Shown piece after piece: positions 59,383 through 64,000 of a DNA stretch of 64,000 bases. The DNA is taken from assembly GCA_021298975.1 (NCBI GenBank), contig JAJTGC010000001.1:1-64000 (forward strand), in the 5' to 3' direction. Source of the stretch: Oxalobacteraceae bacterium. Its GTDB lineage: Bacteria; Pseudomonadota; Gammaproteobacteria; Burkholderiales; Burkholderiaceae_D. The notes beneath the pieces were generated by a model. That model was not told the DNA's origin. It saw nothing but the letters and a program-made list of their open reading frames with translations, and did no database searches. Made by a program: the position numbers and the translations under genes. How positions within the stretch are numbered: position 1 is the stretch's first letter; each line of letters opens with the position of its first letter.

Positions 59383-61485
59383 TCATTCAGGATTGAGTCG
59401 CGCCTTGAGTCGTTCGAATTCCTTGTCAAAATCCAGACTGCGTCGCTGCGAACTCATGGCCATCAGCGCATGCGTGCTGCCATCCTCCCCAGGCCGAATC
59501 CAGATCCAGAGCCGACGCTCGCGCACATAGAGCATCGCAAAAACACCCAGGACCAGCAGCAGACAGCCCAGATAGACCACATTTTTTCCCGGTGATTTGG
59601 TCACTTGCAGCACGGAGGCCTTCACCTGATCGAACCCCTGGAGCTGCAGAAACACTGGCGCCCCATAAAAGAACCCATCGGCCAGCGCATTGCTTGCGAC
59701 TTGCAGAAAGCGACCGTTTTTTTCGTCTGCGGTCGCCGCTGGCAATCCGTCTTTTTCACGCGCGACCTGCCACAACTCCCAAAGGCTGCCGTTGAGTATC
59801 TTCATGAAGGCATCAGCGGCCTTCTCCTGCTGATCCTCTGGCAAAGTACCTATAAAGCGCGCTATCGCAATATAGCCAGAAGACTCACGGTCCCCCGCGA
59901 AAATACTCATGGCACGCAATGACGACGCCTTGAGTTGATCCCGCAGGGATTTGTTGTCGGTGGAGGTCAGCGGCATTTTTTGTGCGTAGCTTACCGCCGC
60001 CTTTTCGCGCAGCGCGCTGTCACTGATGGCAGCCCGCAGGCGCATCCATTCATTGACCGTGCCTTTGTCATCGGCGGGAATGCGCAAATAGCGGAAATCT
60101 TCGGAGGGCGACTCGCGCAAGCCGGCGAGGAAGACCTGACTGCCATCCAGCATCACCGGCAGCATGTAGTTATTGAACTCGCGCGCCTGCCCTGTCTTGT
60201 CACGCAGTTTGTACTGAACGCTGGGGCCGACGTTTTTCAGTTCCTTGGTTTTTTTGGTGTTGGCTGCAGAACCGAGTCGTTTGTCCAGCGTGGCGCTGAC
60301 TTTCTCGTTGAAGCTTTTGGCCTGATTGACGGCGCGCACATCCTGACCGTTGACACTGGTATTTTCAACATTGAACGGTCTGAACCCGGACCATTCGATA
60401 GTGTATTCACTGCCGCTACTGCTGACCAGCGGGGTGGACTTGCCCACTTCGCCCTCTACGTTGAAGGCGCTGCTACGGGGCCCGTTCATGGGGTATCCGA
60501 CCAGCCTCAGACGACTTCCGCCATCCTCAAAACTTGACTGATAAACCGACAGACCTTTGTAAATCAACGGCTCGTTCACCTTGATCGTCGCCGGAAAGCT
60601 CTTGCCAGTTTCATGGTCTGTCACGATGACATTGCTGGCAAACAGCTTGGGCATACCCGTCGAATAAAAATCGACGACGAATTTTTCCAGCTGCAGGGTA
60701 AAGGGCAATTCCTGAATCATCACCCCCTCACCGACGGGCACGATCGCTGTCTTGCTGGCGGAGCCTTCGGGGATGAAGGTATTGCCACGGAAGGTCAGAT
60801 TGCCCAAGCCCAAACGATGTCGCTCCGGAATCTCGGCAATGATGCCATTGCCGATAAAGGCTTCTTTATCAAACAGCCATTGTTGTGCACGAATAGGCAG
60901 ACTGGAGTCGAGCAAACCGCCGACACAGATAATCACAATGGCGGAGTGGGCAAAGATATATCCCAGCTTGTTGGCCGCGCCTTGCTTGGCGGTCAGCAGC
61001 GTTGCCTCCCCTTTTTGCACCAGCTTCACTTGATAGCCATCAGAGGCAACGACGCGAGCGGCTTGCGCGGCGAACTGCTCGCCACCCAGTGGCGCAGACC
61101 ACTCGGCGCGATGATGAAAATTACGCAGAGATTGTTCGCGCACGGTCTCGCGCCAGCTTTTCATATCCTTGAGCATTTTCGGTGCATTGCGCGTGATGCA
61201 CAACGAGGTGGATGTCACCAGAAACGCCATGATCAGCAAGAACCACCACGCGGCATAAACCGAGTAGATGGAGAAATGCGCAAAAATCTCGAACCAGAAC
61301 GGACCGAACTGGTTCACATAATTCGTCATCGGTTCGTTTTGCGTCACCACCGTTCCAACAATGGACGCAATCGAAATTACCGTCAGCAGACTGATCGCAA
61401 ACCGCATGGAAGACAACAGCTCGACGGCGTCAGATAGCCATCGACGGCGGGTTTGAAGAACGATTCCCTCGGTGCTGGTAGTCAT
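59383..61485 (-). CDS. resB: cytochrome c biogenesis protein ResB (Ccs1)
   Basis: 700-residue membrane protein from MTTSTEGIVLQTRRRW. N-terminal membrane helices contain MRFAISLLTVISIASIVGTVVTQNEP, a strong ResB mark, and a later IFAHSAIVIICVGGLLDSSLP. A large periplasmic domain and a C-terminal helix (VVYLGCLLLVLGVFAMLYVRERRLW) follow. The open frame continues 53 codons upstream, with no homology. Works with CcsA. Confidence 0.94.
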   Translation of the reverse strand: MTTSTEGIVLQTRRRWLSDAVELLSSMRFAISLLTVISIASIVGTVVTQNEPMTNYVNQFGPFWFEIFAHFSIYSVYAAWWFLLIMAFLVTSTSLCITRNAPKMLKDMKSWRETVREQSLRNFHHRAEWSAPLGGEQFAAQAARVVASDGYQVKLVQKGEATLLTAKQGAANKLGYIFAHSAIVIICVGGLLDSSLPIRAQQWLFDKEAFIGNGIIAEIPERHRLGLGNLTFRGNTFIPEGSASKTAIVPVGEGVMIQELPFTLQLEKFVVDFYSTGMPKLFASNVIVTDHETGKSFPATIKVNEPLIYKGLSVYQSSFEDGGSRLRLVGYPMNGPRSSAFNVEGEVGKSTPLVSSSGSEYTIEWSGFRPFNVENTSVNGQDVRAVNQAKSFNEKVSATLDKRLGSAANTKKTKELKNVGPSVQYKLRDKTGQAREFNNYMLPVMLDGSQVFLAGLRESPSEDFRYLRIPADDKGTVNEWMRLRAAISDSALREKAAVSYAQKMPLTSTDNKSLRDQLKASSLRAMSIFAGDRESSGYIAIARFIGTLPEDQQEKAADAFMKILNGSLWELWQVAREKDGLPAATADEKNGRFLQVASNALADGFFYGAPVFLQLQGFDQVKASVLQVTKSPGKNVVYLGCLLLVLGVFAMLYVRERRLWIWIRPGEDGSTHALMAMSSQRRSLDFDKEFERLKARLNPE

Positions 61486-61644
61486 GAGTGTGGTGGGCTT
61501 TGTCTCGGGTGGTTGCGAATGTTCATGGCGGGTTGGCGCAATGTTTGGCAATGGCATCATTTTATGCCTGCGGATGCCGCTGGCAGCCCATATCCGGAGC
61601 GCTTGTGGGTCTTTATCTCCTGGCGCCGGACAATCGTCCCGCAT

Positions 61645-61674
61645 AAAACAAAAAGGGCGGCTTTTCAGCCACCC
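61645..61674 (-). terminator. intrinsic terminator after cytochrome c4
   Basis: On the minus strand GGGTGGCT-GAAA-AGCCGCCC forms an 8-base stem (one G-T pair) with a GNRA-type loop, followed by TTTTTGTTTT. It starts about 40 bases after the cytochrome c4 stop, so this gene is a monocistronic unit separate from resB-ccsA. The ~160 bases to the resB start presumably hold the resB promoter; none was identified clearly. Confidence 0.85.
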
Positions 61675-61714
61675 CTTCGCGGCCGCATGTCGGCCTGTTA
61701 TGCCGCTGCCGTAC

Positions 61715-62374
61715 TTACTTCAGACCCGCGATGTAATCAGCGACCGCCTGCATTTCTTCGTCGGAAAGCCGCTTGCCTATCGCCGTCATCTGCGCACTGT
61801 TCGTACGCGCGCCGGTACGGAAATTGGTGAGCTGGGCGACGGTGTAGTCCTGGTGCTGGCCGGCGACGCGAGCAAACTGGGCTGGAATTCCGGCGCCATT
61901 GGGGCTATGGCACCCTGCACAGGCCGGCACATTCTTTTCGGCGATACCGGCACGGTAGATCTTTTTGCCAAGCTCAACGGTGTTCTTGTTACGCGCCGCG
62001 CCGGGTGCGGGTTTCTGCTGATCCAGGTAGGCAGAGAGGTGGCGAATGTCATTGTCATCCAGCGCCTTGGCGATCCCGGTCATGATGGCGTTGTTGCGGT
62101 TGGGGCCTTGAAAATCATAAAGCTGCTTCTTCAGGTAAGCCTCATGCTGACCCGCCAGCTTGGGGTTTTGCGTAATGGTGGAATTGCCCGCAGCCCCGTG
62201 GCATGCAACGCAAGCAAGCACACCGCGTGATGCATCGCCATTAGCGTAGAGGTTGCCGCCCTTGGCAGGATCTGCCTCGGCAGCGGGTTTCACATCATTG
62301 GCGTGAGCCAGAGAGGCGCAGACCAGCGCCAAGAGGGAGGCGAATTTCACAAACGAAGATAGAGCAGGTTTCAT
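61715..62374 (-). CDS. dihaem cytochrome c4
   Basis: Periplasmic 219-residue precursor with a signal peptide (about 1-25, ending LAHA) and two homologous haem domains: CVACHG (Cys55, Cys58, His59) and CAGCHS (Cys152, Cys155, His156). Axial methionines are likely in NNAIMTGIA and NSAQMTAIG. Cytochrome c4 carries electrons to terminal oxidases, often cbb3. Divergent from engB. A terminator follows it. Confidence 0.94.
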   Translation of the reverse strand: MKPALSSFVKFASLLALVCASLAHANDVKPAAEADPAKGGNLYANGDASRGVLACVACHGAAGNSTITQNPKLAGQHEAYLKKQLYDFQGPNRNNAIMTGIAKALDDNDIRHLSAYLDQQKPAPGAARNKNTVELGKKIYRAGIAEKNVPACAGCHSPNGAGIPAQFARVAGQHQDYTVAQLTNFRTGARTNSAQMTAIGKRLSDEEMQAVADYIAGLK

Positions 62375-62548
62375 TCAATTATCCGGGGCTTTGGATTGAT
62401 TTTGTTTGAGCTTGTGGCTTTGGCAGACCGGCGACGGTATTGCACGGACCCGACCCGCTTTCAGCACTTTTGAAGTCAAATTTCGAGCCGCTGATTGTAC
62501 TACAATGGCCGTCTTTTCTTTGCCCGCGCCTCTGCTGCACGCAGCCCC

Positions 62549-63232
62549 ATGTCCCTTCTCTGGCAAGCCCGCTTTTTCACCACGGTTAATCGATTACCGG
62601 ATTTGCCAAAATATAAAGTCCCCGAGATTGCTTTTGCCGGTCGCTCGAACGCAGGCAAATCAACCGCGATTAACGTGCTGTGTAATCAGAAAAAGCTGGC
62701 ATTCGCGTCCCGCACGCCTGGCCGGACGCAGCACATCAATTTCTTCTCGCTCGGTGGCGCTCATGTGGGTCAGCACCGCAAGGATGCCACCCGGGTGGAC
62801 GAGATTCGTGCCTTTATGGTCGATCTTCCCGGCTACGGCTATGCGGAGGTATCAGGATCCGCCAAAGACCATTGGCAGCTGCTGTTGGGACGTTATGTCC
62901 GGGAGCGCGATCAACTCGCCGCGCTGGTACTGATCATGGACGCACGACGCCCTTTTACGGAACTCGACACCGAGATGCTGGAATGGTTTGCGGCCACCGG
63001 CAAGCCCGTTCATTGCATTTTAAGCAAGGCAGACAAGCTCAATCGCAGCGAATCGACTGATGCACTGCGTCTCGGGCATTCGGTGCTTTCAAGCTATGTT
63101 GACGAACAAGGTCGTCCTCTGCCATTCTCTGTGCAACTGTTTTCTGCGCTCAAGCGCAGCGGGCTGGAGGAGGCAGATCAAAAAATTATCGACCTGCTGG
63201 GAATTAGCAGCGACGACGAACAGCCGGCGTGA
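62549..63232 (+). CDS. engB: ribosome biogenesis GTP-binding protein YsxC/EngB
   Basis: TRAFAC GTPase for 50S maturation; 227 residues from [14 protein letters not shown]1 is GRSNAGKS (31-38), G2/linker [13 protein letters not shown]3 [12 protein letters not shown] and G4 SKADKLN (first letter Ser instead of the more usual Asn/Thr, common in EngB). The stretch between G2 and G3 ([21 protein letters not shown]) is longer than in E. coli YihA. The frame extends 18 codons upstream without homology. Confidence 0.95.
   Translation: MSLLWQARFFTTVNRLPDLPKYKVPEIAFAGRSNAGKSTAINVLCNQKKLAFASRTPGRTQHINFFSLGGAHVGQHRKDATRVDEIRAFMVDLPGYGYAEVSGSAKDHWQLLLGRYVRERDQLAALVLIMDARRPFTELDTEMLEWFAATGKPVHCILSKADKLNRSESTDALRLGHSVLSSYVDEQGRPLPFSVQLFSALKRSGLEEADQKIIDLLGISSDDEQPA

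Positions 63233-64000
<768 letters not shown>

Noticed and set aside
60613..61437. A 274-codon plus-strand open frame opposite resB
   Set aside because: Antisense to a confident gene and rich in His/Arg/Gln as expected from a mirrored frame.

Overview
This window reads as a chromosomal core segment of a betaproteobacterium, most likely Burkholderiales. Supporting signs are a three-subunit cytochrome bc1 complex followed by sspA, a short-form HisG, the mla - murA - his - hinT - tat gene order, a KefC-like antiporter divergent from kdsD-kdsC-lptCAB-rpoN-hpf, the run mrcA / pilMNOPQ-aroK-aroB-dgt, and the resB-ccsA cytochrome c maturation system beside cytochrome c4, engB and a Mg-type hemB. Coding density is very high. 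I see no rRNA, tRNA, CRISPR, prophage or intact insertion sequence, and no gap between genes exceeds about 250 bases. Two genes run off the window: sspA at the left edge and hemB at the right edge.

Region 1 (1-9 kb) holds sspA and petCBA (minus strand), an orphan NarL-type response regulator, a Nif3-family protein head to head with a membrane-anchored HtrA-type protease, a DUF2461 protein, and the tatABC translocase with hinT. Region 2 (9-23 kb) is one long minus-strand array. In transcription order it is mlaF-E-D-A-C-B (outer-membrane lipid asymmetry), an ABC-2 exporter pair, ibaG, murA, hisGDCBHAFIE, hinT and tatABC. Most junctions overlap by 1 or 4 bases or have very short gaps, which suggests translational coupling. 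Region 3 (23-35 kb) has gltBD (glutamate synthase) with a good terminator, a Y1-transposase-like gene whose catalytic motifs look lost, ssb with an MFS transporter, and the divergent uvrA.

Region 4 (35-44 kb) is a cation/proton antiporter divergent from a plus-strand envelope operon: kdsD and kdsC (Kdo synthesis), lptC/lptA/lptB (LPS transport), rpoN and hpf, closed by a strong terminator. An enoyl-CoA hydratase/HIBCH-family gene follows. Region 5 (44-52 kb) is the minus-strand pilMNOPQ-aroK-aroB-dgt operon (type IV pilus assembly plus shikimate pathway). Region 6 (52-64 kb) has mrcA (PBP1a), cyaY, lptM-lysA, msrPQ (periplasmic methionine sulfoxide repair), ccsA/resB, a dihaem cytochrome c4 with its own terminator, engB and the start of hemB.

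Almost everything is recognisable housekeeping. The item that most deserves a second look is the Y1-transposase-like protein at 29487-30269. The HUH histidines and the catalytic tyrosine are replaced at the aligned positions, while the fold-level sequence and a basic KRGRPPK tail remain, and two GGGTC-type motifs lie just beyond its 3' end. Smaller leads are several dyad-symmetric operator-like sites (upstream of mlaF, between uvrA and the MFS gene, and between pilM and mrcA), a hairpin between tatA and tatB, and a possible leaderless kdsD message. I could not run database searches, so family calls rest on recognised motifs and gene order.
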